Shown: positions 13,056 to 21,303 of the stretch, in pieces
Position numbering within the stretch: position 1 is the stretch's first letter
How the letters are laid out: every line of letters begins with the position of its first letter
Source of the DNA: Acidobacteriota bacterium
GTDB taxonomy: Bacteria; Acidobacteriota; Vicinamibacteria; Marinacidobacterales; Marinacidobacteraceae
Assembly (NCBI GenBank): GCA_009840635.1
Contig: VXNL01000066.1
Coordinates: 1-32,930 of the forward strand
DNA: 32,930 nt
Direction of reading: 5' to 3'
Notes under the pieces: model-generated
Database searches by the model: none
What the model saw: the letters and a program-made list of their open reading frames with translations, nothing else
What the model was told of the DNA's origin: nothing
Made by a program: the position numbers and the translations under genes

Positions 13056-14270
13056 CTACTGCGGCTCGCTCAGCCGGCTGTACCGGCGCAGGATGTCGCG
13101 CAGCCGGTCGTGCGGCAACCCATAGATTCTCCGGCCGTTTGCGCCGACCATGTCCCGTCCCGCCACCACGGCGTTGACGATGGCCTCTTCGGTCGCCTGC
13201 ACCACTCCCTCGAAGAGCGGGTTGATGTTGTTGTTGGCCAGGTTTTGGAGCGGGGCGACGCCGCCCTCGTTGTGAGCCGCTTGCTCGTTGGCGGTGGAGA
13301 AGGCGATGAAGATGTCCCCCGAACCGTTCGAGGCGATGCTCCCGACGCGGCCGAGCGCCAGCGTGGTACGGCGGATGAAGCGGTTGAGCTGGTGCGGCAG
13401 GAGCGGCGCATCCGTCGCCGCGACGATTATGATGGAGCCGTCGCGCCCGTAGCCGTCATCGGCGTCCGGGCCCGGCGGGGTGTCGAAGGGGCCCCGTTCG
13501 GGCGTCAGGTCCGGGATCTCCCGGCCCACCGGGACCCCGGCGATGGTCATGAGGTTCCGGCTCCCGAAGTTGGACTGCACGAGCACGCCGATCGTGTACT
13601 CGTCGCCCCCCGCCTCCACGATCCGGGACGAGGTGCCGATCCCGGCCTTGAAGCCGAACGTCCGCATCCCGGTGCCCCCTCCCACCGAGCCTTCGGCGAC
13701 CGGCCCGCCCCGCGCCGAATCCAGCGCCGCGAAGACGTGTTCCTGCCGGACGTGAAAGCCGTTGATGTCGTTGAGGAAGCCGTCCCAGGTCTCGGCCACC
13801 ACCGGCAGGCTCCAGTCGGGAGCGTCCAGGTTCGCCTGCGCCCAGGCGATCGTGGCCTCGTGGACGGCGCCGACGCTGTGGGTGTTGGTGATCATCACCG
13901 CCCCTTCAAGGATTCCCCGGTCACGGAGCCAGGTGGTGCCGGTCATCTCCCCGTTGCCGTTCAGGGTGAACCAGGCGGCGAACACCCGGCCGCGGCTGGC
14001 GCGGCCACGGGGCAGGACGGCGGTGACCCCGGTGCGGACGGGTCCTTCCCCGACCACGAGTTCCCCCTCGCCACGGATGATGGTGTGGTGGCCAACCTCG
14101 ATCCCGGCCACGTCGGTGATGGCGTTCAGCGGCCCCGGGGTACCCTCGAAGGGCACCCCGAGATCGCGGGCGCGGGGGCCGTCCTGGGCGAATGCAGCGA
14201 CAGCCCACCCGAGCAGCGCCAGGGCAAGGCTGGCGACGGTGACGGAGAGTCGGCGAGAAGCGGTGTTCAT
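13056..14270 (-). CDS. P1 family (DmpA/BapA-type) self-cleaving aminopeptidase, exported
   Basis: This 404-aa protein has a signal peptide (about 1-28, cleavage after AFA). ATG 14270 is preceded by AGGGAGG and overlaps the radical SAM stop as ATGA. S58-family signatures include GPLNAITDVAGIEVGHHT (46-63), GSVGGGTGM (194-202) and VQSNFGSRN. The autoproteolytic site is Gly278-Ser279 in RDGSIIIVAATDAPLL, where DmpA cuts to expose the N-terminal Ser nucleophile of the beta chain. ASNGSGD (313-319) is also conserved. These enzymes release N-terminal residues from D-amino acid or beta-amino acid peptides and amides. The precursor is probably processed into an alpha/beta heteromer in the periplasm. 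It is the last gene of the minus-strand operon. Confidence 0.9.
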   Translation of the reverse strand: MNTASRRLSVTVASLALALLGWAVAAFAQDGPRARDLGVPFEGTPGPLNAITDVAGIEVGHHTIIRGEGELVVGEGPVRTGVTAVLPRGRASRGRVFAAWFTLNGNGEMTGTTWLRDRGILEGAVMITNTHSVGAVHEATIAWAQANLDAPDWSLPVVAETWDGFLNDINGFHVRQEHVFAALDSARGGPVAEGSVGGGTGMRTFGFKAGIGTSSRIVEAGGDEYTIGVLVQSNFGSRNLMTIAGVPVGREIPDLTPERGPFDTPPGPDADDGYGRDGSIIIVAATDAPLLPHQLNRFIRRTTLALGRVGSIASNGSGDIFIAFSTANEQAAHNEGGVAPLQNLANNNINPLFEGVVQATEEAIVNAVVAGRDMVGANGRRIYGLPHDRLRDILRRYSRLSEPQ

Positions 14271-15379
14271 GGAGACCCCTCCCTGGGAGCGGCTACTTTG
14301 TCAAACAGCGACCGCGGCGCTCCGGGCGCACGCGGCGGCCGGAAGAGGTCGAGCCGGAACGGAGGGTGTTTCCGGTCGAGCCCGTGCCGCCGGGCGGCCA
14401 CCCGAAACCGGTTGGCCAGCAGCTCGGCGTAGGGGCCCTGCCCCCGCATTCGTTCTCCGAACTTCGCCTCGTAGAGCTGGCCGCCGCGAGTGTCCCGGAT
14501 CAAGCTCTCCACGTGCGCGGCGCGCGTCGGAACGTGCGTCTCCAGCCACTCCGAGAACAGTTCCTTCAGCTCGTGCGGCAGCCGCACCAGGATGAAACCG
14601 GCCGAGCCCGCCCCCGCGTTCGCGGCGTTCTCCAGGATGGCCTCGAGTTCGGAGTCGTTGAGCGCCGGGATCATCGGCGACGCCAGCACGCCCACGGGGA
14701 CGCCGGCTTCGCGCAGCGCGGTGATCGTCGCGAGCCGGCGCGCGGGCGCCGCCGCCCGCGGTTCCATGGCCCGGGCCAGGTCCCGCCGGAGAGTGGTCAC
14801 GGACACCATCACCTGGGCCAGCCCCTCCTTCGCCATCGGGACGATGATGTCCAGGTCCCGGAGGATCAGGGCCGACTTGGTGACGATGCCGGTGGGGTGG
14901 CGCGCCTCGCTCAGCACCTCCAGGAGCTGCCGGGTGATCCGGAGGTCGCGCTCGACCGGCTGGTAGGGATCGGTGTTCGAGCCGAGCGCCAGCGGGCCCA
15001 CCTCGTAGCCCCGCTTGCGGAGTTCCCGGCGCAGCAGGTCCGCGGCCTCCGGCTTGGCCACGATCCTGGTCTCGAAATCGAGGCCCGGCGAAAACCCGAG
15101 GTAGGCGTGGCTCGGCCGGGCGAAGCAGTAGATGCAACCGTGCTCGCAGCCACGGTAGGGATTGATCGAGCGGTCGAAGGGGATGTCCGGCGAGTCGTTC
15201 CGGGCGATGATGCTCTTCGTCCGGTCGATGATGACCTCGGTGGGAACCCGCTCCGGCGGTGGATCGCGTGCGTCCCAGCCGTCGTCGAACGCCTCCTCGC
15301 GAAGCGCTTCGAAGCGGCCGGCCGGGTTGGAGACCGCTCCCCGTCCGCGGAGAGGCTTCCCCCCGCGTCCGGGGTCCAC
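14267..15379 (-). CDS. PA0069-family radical SAM protein
   Basis: I choose GTG 15379 (370 aa), 8 bases after the VWA stop. A longer GTG start at 15475 would overlap that gene by 89 bases and add a low-complexity tail. The N-terminal GRGAVSNPAGRFE motif is typical of the PA0069 family. The radical SAM cluster motif C78-x3-C82-x2-C85 lies in RGCEHGCIYCFARP. The following SHAYLGFSPGLDFETRI segment and the C-terminal half match the SplB-like branch. These proteins are related to spore photoproduct lyase but their reaction is unknown. A possible DNA-repair or modification role is inference from that relationship. The gene lies between a VWA gene and a P1 peptidase gene. Confidence 0.85.
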   Translation of the reverse strand: MDPGRGGKPLRGRGAVSNPAGRFEALREEAFDDGWDARDPPPERVPTEVIIDRTKSIIARNDSPDIPFDRSINPYRGCEHGCIYCFARPSHAYLGFSPGLDFETRIVAKPEAADLLRRELRKRGYEVGPLALGSNTDPYQPVERDLRITRQLLEVLSEARHPTGIVTKSALILRDLDIIVPMAKEGLAQVMVSVTTLRRDLARAMEPRAAAPARRLATITALREAGVPVGVLASPMIPALNDSELEAILENAANAGAGSAGFILVRLPHELKELFSEWLETHVPTRAAHVESLIRDTRGGQLYEAKFGERMRGQGPYAELLANRFRVAARRHGLDRKHPPFRLDLFRPPRAPGAPRSLFDKVAAPREGSP

Positions 15380-15386
15380 CGCCTCG

Positions 15387-16268
15387 CTATTCCGGCTGGA
15401 GGGCGTCAAGGACGCCCGCGAGGGCGGACTCGATTTCCCCCGCCTCGCCTGACGTCCGGACCAGCTGCCCGCCACTGATGGCGGTCAGGTAGGTCAGCGC
15501 CCAGAAGGGATCCACGTTCCTCAGGCCCCGCATGTCGCGGCCCTCGTCCTGCAGATGCCGGCCTTCGAACGTGATCTGGTTCGCCAGATCGTCGGCGCTG
15601 ATGCTCCCGTAGGTCCCGCCCACCCGGCCGGAGCGGGTCAGGTTCGGAGGGGCGGTGATCGCGAGCACGGTTGGCGGCACTCCCGCGGCGGCGAACAGCG
15701 GCCACGAGTCGCGGGCCCAACTGGCGCCGTCCACGCCGTCCGTAAAGACCACCAGGACCGGGCGTCCCGGCCGGTCGGCGAGCAGGCCGAACGCCAGGGT
15801 GAGCGCGTTGTTGAACGCTGCCGGGCCGCCGCTCCGCAACTCCGCGGCCGCGACCGCGGCGTCGGCACAGGTGCCGTCCCAGCCGGCGTGGAGTTCCACC
15901 GAGCGGGTGAACGCGAGGAGCGCGCAGCGGTCCTCTTCGTCGAGCGCGGAGAAGAGCGCCTCCACCCCGGCGATCGCGGCGCGCAACCGCGCCCCCGAAA
16001 CGCTGGAACTCAGGTCGAACACGACGGCCACCGACAGCGGCTCCTGTCCGGTCCAGACCGGCCGGGGCAGGTCCTCGCGCCGGCGCCGGAGCAGGTCGAG
16101 CCCCGCGCCCCCGACCCCGGGAGCCGAGGGCGCCTCGGGGTGGGCCTGAATCCGCACGGCCGCGGCCGGCTCCCGGACACGCCTCTCATCGGAGGACCCG
16201 GCGACCTCGCCGGCGAACAGGAGAGCCGCGACCAGAGTCGCGGACACCGTCGCCGTGAGCACTCTCAT
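15387..16268 (-). CDS. Exported VWA domain protein (first TPR-VWA pair)
   Basis: ATG 16268 follows AGGGAG by 6 bases and overlaps the TPR gene stop as ATGA, so I use it rather than a longer upstream start. The 293-aa protein has a signal peptide (about 1-24). The VWA domain begins near residue 78 with MIDAS DLSSS (85-89). The Thr position lies in a GGPAAFNNAL context, where Asn replaces the usual Thr, and VVFTDGVDG supplies the later Asp. The domain resembles the acidobacterial VWFA-related family, though the N-terminal DFEVLEDG segment is weak. It is probably a periplasmic metal-dependent binding protein working with the adjoining TPR protein. The same gene pair recurs at 20399-22410. Confidence 0.82.
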   Translation of the reverse strand: MRVLTATVSATLVAALLFAGEVAGSSDERRVREPAAAVRIQAHPEAPSAPGVGGAGLDLLRRRREDLPRPVWTGQEPLSVAVVFDLSSSVSGARLRAAIAGVEALFSALDEEDRCALLAFTRSVELHAGWDGTCADAAVAAAELRSGGPAAFNNALTLAFGLLADRPGRPVLVVFTDGVDGASWARDSWPLFAAAGVPPTVLAITAPPNLTRSGRVGGTYGSISADDLANQITFEGRHLQDEGRDMRGLRNVDPFWALTYLTAISGGQLVRTSGEAGEIESALAGVLDALQPE

Positions 16269-17266
16269 CGTTCGCTCCCTTCCTCCGCGGGCTCTCGCAC
16301 CTCGTTCTTCATCGCCTCGAACATCCCGGGGTAGTCGAGAGCCGGACCGAGCCAGTACCGCCATTCGGGTTCCCAGCTCGTTTGCGGCCGGGCAAGCAGG
16401 GCCCCGGCCGCCTCGGCGGCGCCCTCCCCGTCACCCTGGCTGAGCCGCGCCGCCACCAAGCCGGCAACGGCCGCGGGCGAGCGCCGGGAACGCCGGACGG
16501 CCTCGGCGAAGGCGGCCTCGGCGGCAGCGAATTCCCCGGCGCCAAGCGCTATCTCGCCCCGAATGAGCAACTGTGCCAGTCGAGGTCCCGACCGGAGACG
16601 CGCGTCGCCCAGTTGGTCGAGAACGAAGATGGCGTCCTCCGAGCGCCCGAGATCGAGAAGCACGCCGGCGAAGCGAATCCGCAGATCGGGATCGTCGGGA
16701 GTCTCTTCCAGGAGTTGCTGGAGCATGACGCCGGCGCGGGTGAGGTATGTCGGTTCCTCGCGCTGTTTCCCGAACATCCAGAGCGCCGCCGCGAACGCCC
16801 GCCGGACGTCCCGGTCGCCCGGCATGTCCTCGAGGGCCCCCTCAAAGGCTACGACCCCGGGACCGACCGAGAGCTGCACCTGATAGGAAAAGGCAAGTGC
16901 CAGCCACCATCGACGGATCCAGTCGTCGCGGTCGTCCGGGTCCGGAATCGCCTTGAGCAGATTCCGCGCCAGCTCCACGTGGGTTTCGGGGTACCCATGC
17001 GCCATCGCCTCGGTGTGCAGGAGCGCCGCCATCTTGAGTTCCCGCGCGCCAGGCGCCGACGCGATGAAATCGCGGACCACCCGCTCCACGGAATCCGGAT
17101 CGAACCCGGCGAGCACGCGGCCGGAACTGATGAACAGCCCGCCGCGGACCTCGTTCAACAGCTCCTGGTAGCCGCCTGCATCGATGCGACCCTGAGCCGG
17201 CGCGAGGCTGGGGGACCCGAACGCGGTCGCCAGCGCCAGGACAACGGAAACCGGGAAGAAACGCAC
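16265..17266 (-). CDS. Exported TPR repeat protein (first TPR-VWA pair)
   Basis: GTG 17266 starts a 333-aa protein with a signal peptide (about 1-25, cleavage after PAQ). AAGG sits very close to the start. The body is alpha-helical with degenerate tetratricopeptide units: ELKMAALLHTEAMAHGYPETHVELARNLL near 75-105, LTRAGVMLQQLLEETPDDPDLRIRFAGVLLDLG near 175-205, and AAAEAAFAEAVRRSRRSPAAVAGLVAARL near 245-275. TPR proteins are interaction scaffolds. Coupling to the VWA gene and the parallel pair further along imply that the two products form one periplasmic complex. Partner and function are unknown. Confidence 0.78.
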   Translation of the reverse strand: MRFFPVSVVLALATAFGSPSLAPAQGRIDAGGYQELLNEVRGGLFISSGRVLAGFDPDSVERVVRDFIASAPGARELKMAALLHTEAMAHGYPETHVELARNLLKAIPDPDDRDDWIRRWWLALAFSYQVQLSVGPGVVAFEGALEDMPGDRDVRRAFAAALWMFGKQREEPTYLTRAGVMLQQLLEETPDDPDLRIRFAGVLLDLGRSEDAIFVLDQLGDARLRSGPRLAQLLIRGEIALGAGEFAAAEAAFAEAVRRSRRSPAAVAGLVAARLSQGDGEGAAEAAGALLARPQTSWEPEWRYWLGPALDYPGMFEAMKNEVREPAEEGSER

Positions 17267-17307
17267 TGCCTTGAGAGAGTGAATGTAGCAGGATGCATGC
17301 CACCCGT

Positions 17308-17329
17308 GCCGGCCGGTTGCGCGGCCGGC
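17308..17329 (-). terminator. GC-rich hairpin between M19-like and TPR genes
   Basis: GCCGGCCG (17308-17315) and CGGCCGGC (17322-17329) form an 8-bp stem with a 6-base loop in the 72-base gap downstream of the M19-like gene. No T-tract follows on either strand. It may attenuate transcription between the two genes or serve as an mRNA-processing site. A protein-binding palindrome is equally possible. Confidence 0.35.
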
Positions 17330-17338
17330 CGCTTCCCC

Positions 17339-18529
17339 TCAACGGCCGGAGAGAACCTCCCGAATCACCCGGAGGAAGTTGCCCCCGAGCAGCTTCGCCA
17401 GGTCCTCGTCGCTCCAACCGCGGGCGCGCAGTTCGGCCGTGACCCGGACCCAACGATCGAAGGCCGCGAGCTCGGCGTCCGCGTAGTGCCTCGAGTCCGG
17501 GTCCCAGCCGTCGAGCGCCGCATCCGTCGAGAGCCCGACGTGGTCGATGCCGACGAGTCCCGCGATGTACTCGACGTGGGCGACCATGTCTTCCATTCCC
17601 GCCTTCCCGTCGCCGTCCCGGTCCAGCATCCAGCCGATCGGCGTGACCCCGATGACGCCGCCGGTGGCGGCGATGGCGCGCAGCTCCTCGTCGTCCTTGG
17701 TGCGGTCCTGCGGCGTGAGCGCCTCGGCGTTCGCGTGCGTCGCGAGCACGGGTTTCTCTGAGAGCGCCGCCGCCTCGAGCGTCGACTGCCGGTTCAGGTG
17801 GGACACGTCCACGATCATGCCGAGGCGGTTCATCTCCGCGACGGCCCGCCGGCCGAGTTCCGTCAGGCCCCGATCGTCTCCCTCGTAGGAACCGTAGGCG
17901 AGCCGCTCAGCGGGCTCGTGTCCCTCCTTCTCGCCGTAGCGAAGCTGCAGCACCCGGAGCCCCTCGGCGTACCAGCGGCCCAGGTTGGCCAGCCCGCCGT
18001 CGAGCTGCCATTGCGGCGCCACCCGGGATTGGACATAGAAGATGTACGCGTATTCCCCGTTCGCACGCGCGGTCTCGATGTCCTCGTAGGTGAGGACCGC
18101 GCGGGCGTTCGCGATCGTGCCGTCGGCCGTCCGGTTGCGGAAGTCGATCATCCCCTCGAGCCCGAAACCGCTCATGCTGAACACGCCCAGGTCGATCCCG
18201 GAGACCGCCTTCAGGGTCCCGAAGTCTCCCGGACCGGTACCGGGGTAGACGCGCCGCTCGCACGAGGCGCTGCAGCCCGGGTCCACCTTGGCCAGGCTGC
18301 TGGCGGTGCCGTCCACGACGTACTGGCGAGCCACGAACGCGCGGGCCCACTCCAGGTCGGCCGCCGTGGCTCCGGCCGTTCCCGAGGCCTGCGCGCCCGT
18401 CCCGGCGGCCGCCGCGCGCAGCGGCGGAGCGGATGGAGGCGTTACCGTTCCGCGTCCGTCGCTTCCGGAAACGGGCGCAGACGCCGACAGCGGCAGGAGT
18501 GCCACGATGAGGATTCTCCAGTGGACCAT
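17339..18529 (-). CDS. M19 (membrane dipeptidase-like) protein with degenerate metal site
   Basis: ATG 18529 is preceded by GGGAGG with a 6-base spacer, so I prefer it to a longer start. The 396-aa product has a short signal peptide and a low-complexity Ala/Pro/Gly linker to about residue 55. M19 landmarks present are IVDVSHLN (H244), ATHANAEAL (H265), the KDDEELRAIAATGGVIGV block and the GIDHVGLSTD segment. The N-terminal HxD metal motif (usually DGHND) reads DGTAS at 73-77. The bridging Glu region (usually GxEGG) reads YVQSRVAP, apparently lacking Glu. Three of five canonical zinc ligands therefore seem absent. It may be a non-catalytic paralogue or use a different metal site. Two Cys (86, 90) could form a disulfide. 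It heads the minus-strand operon to 13056. Confidence 0.82.
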   Translation of the reverse strand: MVHWRILIVALLPLSASAPVSGSDGRGTVTPPSAPPLRAAAAGTGAQASGTAGATAADLEWARAFVARQYVVDGTASSLAKVDPGCSASCERRVYPGTGPGDFGTLKAVSGIDLGVFSMSGFGLEGMIDFRNRTADGTIANARAVLTYEDIETARANGEYAYIFYVQSRVAPQWQLDGGLANLGRWYAEGLRVLQLRYGEKEGHEPAERLAYGSYEGDDRGLTELGRRAVAEMNRLGMIVDVSHLNRQSTLEAAALSEKPVLATHANAEALTPQDRTKDDEELRAIAATGGVIGVTPIGWMLDRDGDGKAGMEDMVAHVEYIAGLVGIDHVGLSTDAALDGWDPDSRHYADAELAAFDRWVRVTAELRARGWSDEDLAKLLGGNFLRVIREVLSGR

Positions 18530-18557
18530 GCGGCGCCTCCCGCTGTCGTTCGAGTGT

Positions 18558-18573
18558 CCGGAGCCGGCTCCGG
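18558..18573. promoter_or_regulatory. Perfect 16-bp palindrome in divergent promoter region
   Basis: CCGGAGCCGGCTCCGG is an uninterrupted palindrome in the 107-base region between the divergent M19-like and ketosynthase genes. Its position suits a dimeric regulator controlling one or both. Chance palindromes are commoner in such GC-rich DNA, and no second copy was seen in the window. Confidence 0.35.
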
Positions 18574-18636
18574 CCACGGATACTCCCACGCCGGTTTACG
18601 AAGCCCCATCCTAGTCCGGAAAGGAACTCACGCCGC

Positions 18637-19887
18637 TTGTCCGAACCTCCCCTCCCCCGACGCTCGCCCCGTGATCCGGTCGTCACCGGCATGGGGCTCC
18701 TTTCCCAGGTCGGCACCGGAACGGACGCGCACCGCGAGGTTCTGAAGTCCGGAACGCAGGTTCCGTTCTCCGTCTACGAACCCGGGGTCCAGTGCCAGAC
18801 CGGGTGCCAACTGGTGGGCGCCTACCGCGACGCCCTCGATCCAAGGGACCTCGGACTGGACCGCTCGGAAGCGCGTTTCATGGGCCGGATGTCCCTGCTC
18901 GCGGTGCGCGGCGCGCAGATCGCGCTCGAGCAGTCGGGACTCCCGACGCGCGATCTCGCGGTCGTGGTCGGCACCGGGACCGGCGAAATCGAGACCCACC
19001 GCGACGTCGTGCGCCGGGTCGGGCGCGGCGGACGGGTCCGGGTCCTGCCGACCACGATCCCCCGCATCATGGCCTCCACGGTCTCGGCGAATCTCGCCAC
19101 GGTGCTCAAGACGCGGGGCCCGTCGCTGTCCGTGACCGCGGCCTGCGCCGGCGGCGGCTACAACCTCGCCATCGCCGCCGCCTGGATCCGGGAAGGCATC
19201 GTGGACCACGCCCTCGCCGGCGGGGTCGAAGCGGAAGACGTGCACTTCCATCTCGGGTTCGACTCCATGCGCGCCTACACGCGGCTGGACAACCACCGGC
19301 CGGAATGGGCATCGAGGCCCTACGCCGCCGATCGCGCCGGGTTCATCTTCGGAGAGGGCGCCGGGATCCTGGCGCTCGAATCGCGGGAGTCGGCCGAACG
19401 GCGGGGCGCCGAGATCCTGGGCTCCATCCGCGGCTTCGGGATGTCGTCGGACGGCAGCGGCGAAATGGTCGCTCCCGCCAGCGAGGGCGCCGAACTGGCC
19501 ATCCGCCGGGCGCTTCAGCACGGCGGCGTACCCCGGGAGGCGATCGGCTACATCAATACGCACGGCACCTCGACGCCGCTCGGCGACGTCTCCGAAGTAC
19601 GGGCGATTCGCCGCGTGTTCGAGGGTGGTCCCGTCCCGTACGGCTCGACGAAGGGCTACACGGGCCACACCGTTTCCGCCGCGGGAGCCCTGGAAGCCGC
19701 CTTCACCTTCCTCATGCTGCGGGAAGGCTGGCTCTCCCCATCGGTGAACGCGCAACCGCTCGACCCCGAGCTCACGGACTACCCTCCGGTCCTCGGTCCC
19801 ACCGGCACCGACGCCGAGTGGGCGCTCTCCAATTCGTTCGGCTTCGGCGGGACGAACATCTCCCTGGTCCTCCGCCGGGAACGCTGA
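18637..19887 (+). CDS. Beta-ketoacyl-ACP synthase (KAS I/II-type ketosynthase)
   Basis: TTG 18637 is preceded by AAGGAA at 18621-18626 (10-base spacer). The internal Met lies within the conserved VVTGMG opening, so TTG is the likelier start. The 416-aa protein has the full thiolase-fold catalytic triad: C170 in TAACAGGGYN, H309 in NTHGTSTPLGD and H344 in KGYTGHTVSAAG. The C-terminal SNSFGFGGTNISLVL is also present. Such enzymes condense malonyl-ACP with an acyl thioester in fatty acid or polyketide synthesis. No ACP, ketoreductase or dehydratase gene is nearby, so this is a stand-alone copy, perhaps for a specialised lipid. The length is normal for FabF. It is followed by an OsmC gene 28 bases later. 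Confidence 0.88.
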   Translation: MSEPPLPRRSPRDPVVTGMGLLSQVGTGTDAHREVLKSGTQVPFSVYEPGVQCQTGCQLVGAYRDALDPRDLGLDRSEARFMGRMSLLAVRGAQIALEQSGLPTRDLAVVVGTGTGEIETHRDVVRRVGRGGRVRVLPTTIPRIMASTVSANLATVLKTRGPSLSVTAACAGGGYNLAIAAAWIREGIVDHALAGGVEAEDVHFHLGFDSMRAYTRLDNHRPEWASRPYAADRAGFIFGEGAGILALESRESAERRGAEILGSIRGFGMSSDGSGEMVAPASEGAELAIRRALQHGGVPREAIGYINTHGTSTPLGDVSEVRAIRRVFEGGPVPYGSTKGYTGHTVSAAGALEAAFTFLMLREGWLSPSVNAQPLDPELTDYPPVLGPTGTDAEWALSNSFGFGGTNISLVLRRER

Positions 19888-19915
19888 GGTATCCGACACC
19901 CGGGAACAAGAACCG

Positions 19916-20332
19916 ATGCATGTAGATCTCGAATGGAACGGCGCAACCGGCTACGACATCACCACTCCCTCCGGGGCCTCCGTCCGCCTCGACAGCGACG
20001 CTTCGGACGGCCCCTCGCCCATGGAGACCCTGCTCGCGGCGGTGGCCGGCTGCATGGCGATCGATGTCGTCCACATCCTGAAGCGCATGCGCCGCGCTCC
20101 TGAACGCCTCTCCGCCCGCGTCTCCGGCCAGCGCGCGGACGACCATCCCAGGCGCTTCGTGAGCATCCGCCTGGAGTTCACCGCCTCCGGGGGCGCGGTG
20201 GCCCAGGACCGCCTCGAACAGTCCGTCGAGCTCTCGTTCGCCAAGTACTGCAGCGTCCTGCACACCCTGGCGAAGGACACCGAGACGAGCTGGTCGGCCC
20301 GCGTGGCTGCGGACAGCGCCGTCCCCGCCTGA
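19916..20332 (+). CDS. OsmC family peroxide-detoxifying protein
   Basis: This 138-aa protein starts at ATG 19916 with only a weak upstream purine stretch. It has the OsmC/Ohr fold signature GPSPMETLLAAVAGCMAIDV with C46, and the second Cys C112 in FAKYCSVLHTLAKDT. The two form the redox-active pair that reduces organic hydroperoxides. Length and spacing match the short cytoplasmic OsmC-like subgroup (YhfA-type) rather than Ohr. It probably shares a transcript with the ketosynthase, which could link lipid synthesis to peroxide protection; that link is inference. It converges on the second VWA gene. Confidence 0.88.
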   Translation: MHVDLEWNGATGYDITTPSGASVRLDSDASDGPSPMETLLAAVAGCMAIDVVHILKRMRRAPERLSARVSGQRADDHPRRFVSIRLEFTASGGAVAQDRLEQSVELSFAKYCSVLHTLAKDTETSWSARVAADSAVPA

Positions 20333-20347
20333 GCCAACGGCAGCCGT

Positions 20348-20386
20348 CTCGCCCCGCCGGAGTACCGGCCTTCGTTCCCCGGCGAG
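20348..20386. terminator. Nested inverted repeats between convergent genes
   Basis: Outer arms CTCGCC (20348-20353) and GGCGAG (20381-20386) enclose a hairpin GCCGG-AGTA-CCGGC (20356-20369). It lies in the 66-base gap between the convergent OsmC and VWA genes, so it could terminate from both sides. No T-rich tail is present. Confidence 0.35.
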
Positions 20387-20398
20387 GGCTCCTTCAGT

Positions 20399-21285
20399 TC
20401 AGGGCCGGGCCGTGTATCCCGCGCGGGTGCGGACCCGGACTCCCCGCTGCTTGACCCGGACCTCGATCGGCACGAAGCCTCGCCGCTCCGGATCGGGACT
20501 GAAGGCGAGCACATAACGCACCCGGAGGTCCCTCAACACCTCCCGGAAGGCCTCCTCGAGATCTTCGTCCGAGCGGATGGTCACCGACCGTCCTCCGGTC
20601 GTCCGAACCAGGTCCTCCAGGAGTTCGACCCCTTCCCGATCGGTTCGCAGGATCCGGGAGGGCCGGGGCGCAGGCGCGATGATGGAGTAGAGAAGGACTT
20701 CCGAGGCCTGCACCGAACTCCTGATGTGGCGTTCCCGCGCCCAGCTCAGGTTGTCGAGTCCGTCCGTGAAGAGCAGCAAGACCGGCCGCCCGCTGCCCCA
20801 GTGGAGGGCGGCCAATGACATCACGACGCCGTCCCAGAGCGCGGTCGCGCCCCCTCCCCCGCTCTGCAACAAACCGTCCCCGACCTCGTCGCTGCAGGAG
20901 GCGAACTCGCGAACCCACGACGCCCGGTTGGAGAACGCGACCACCGCGCAGTCGTCATCCTCGGTGAGCGCACCCGCGAACTGGCGCGCGCCGGCGGCAA
21001 GCCGCCGCCGGCGTTCGCCCGCGGTGCTGGCGCTCACGTCCATGGCGAACAGGACCGCCAGCGGCAGGGAATCCGGATCCAGCAGCCGGAACTCCTTCGG
21101 TTGTCCCGCCACCAACAACTCGAAGTCTCCGCCTGAAGACCCCGCACGGGGCCGTCCCGGGTCGCCGAGACGTCCACCAGGACGGCGCGGGTCTCGACCC
21201 GGAACTGAGCCACCGCAGTGCCGGGAGCCGAAAGGATGGCGAGGACGAGACCCGCTCTCGCCATCAATACCGCCGGCCGGTGCAA
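20399..21285 (-). pseudogene. Frameshifted VWFA-related (acidobacterial-type) VWA protein
   Basis: Two adjacent frames make one protein. The first part, from TTG 21285 (AGGAA 4 bases upstream), gives a signal peptide and FRVETRAVLVDVSATRDGPVRGLQAE. The second part continues in another frame as DFELLVAGQPKEF...FAMDVSAST. Together these match the TIGR03436-type opening (DVSVTDxxGxxVxGLxxxDFxxxEDG). The break is at 21125-21129, where GAGAC stands in place of the expected GAGGAC; one missing base restores the frame. The repaired length is 295 aa, against 293 aa for the paralogue at 15387. MIDAS DVSAS and LLFTDGLDN are intact downstream. It is either a genuine recent pseudogene or a sequencing or assembly error. 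It follows its TPR partner by 18 bases. Confidence 0.8.
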
Positions 21286-21303
21286 TGCGTTCCTGCCCGT
21301 GGA

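Noticed and set aside
13110..14432. Plus-strand open frame opposite the P1 peptidase
   Set aside because: Composition is a mirror of the P1 gene, with no start signal and no family motif.
15380..15475. Longer GTG start (15475) for the radical SAM gene
   Set aside because: It would overlap the VWA gene by 89 bases and add a low-complexity tail before the conserved GRGAVSNPAGRFE motif.
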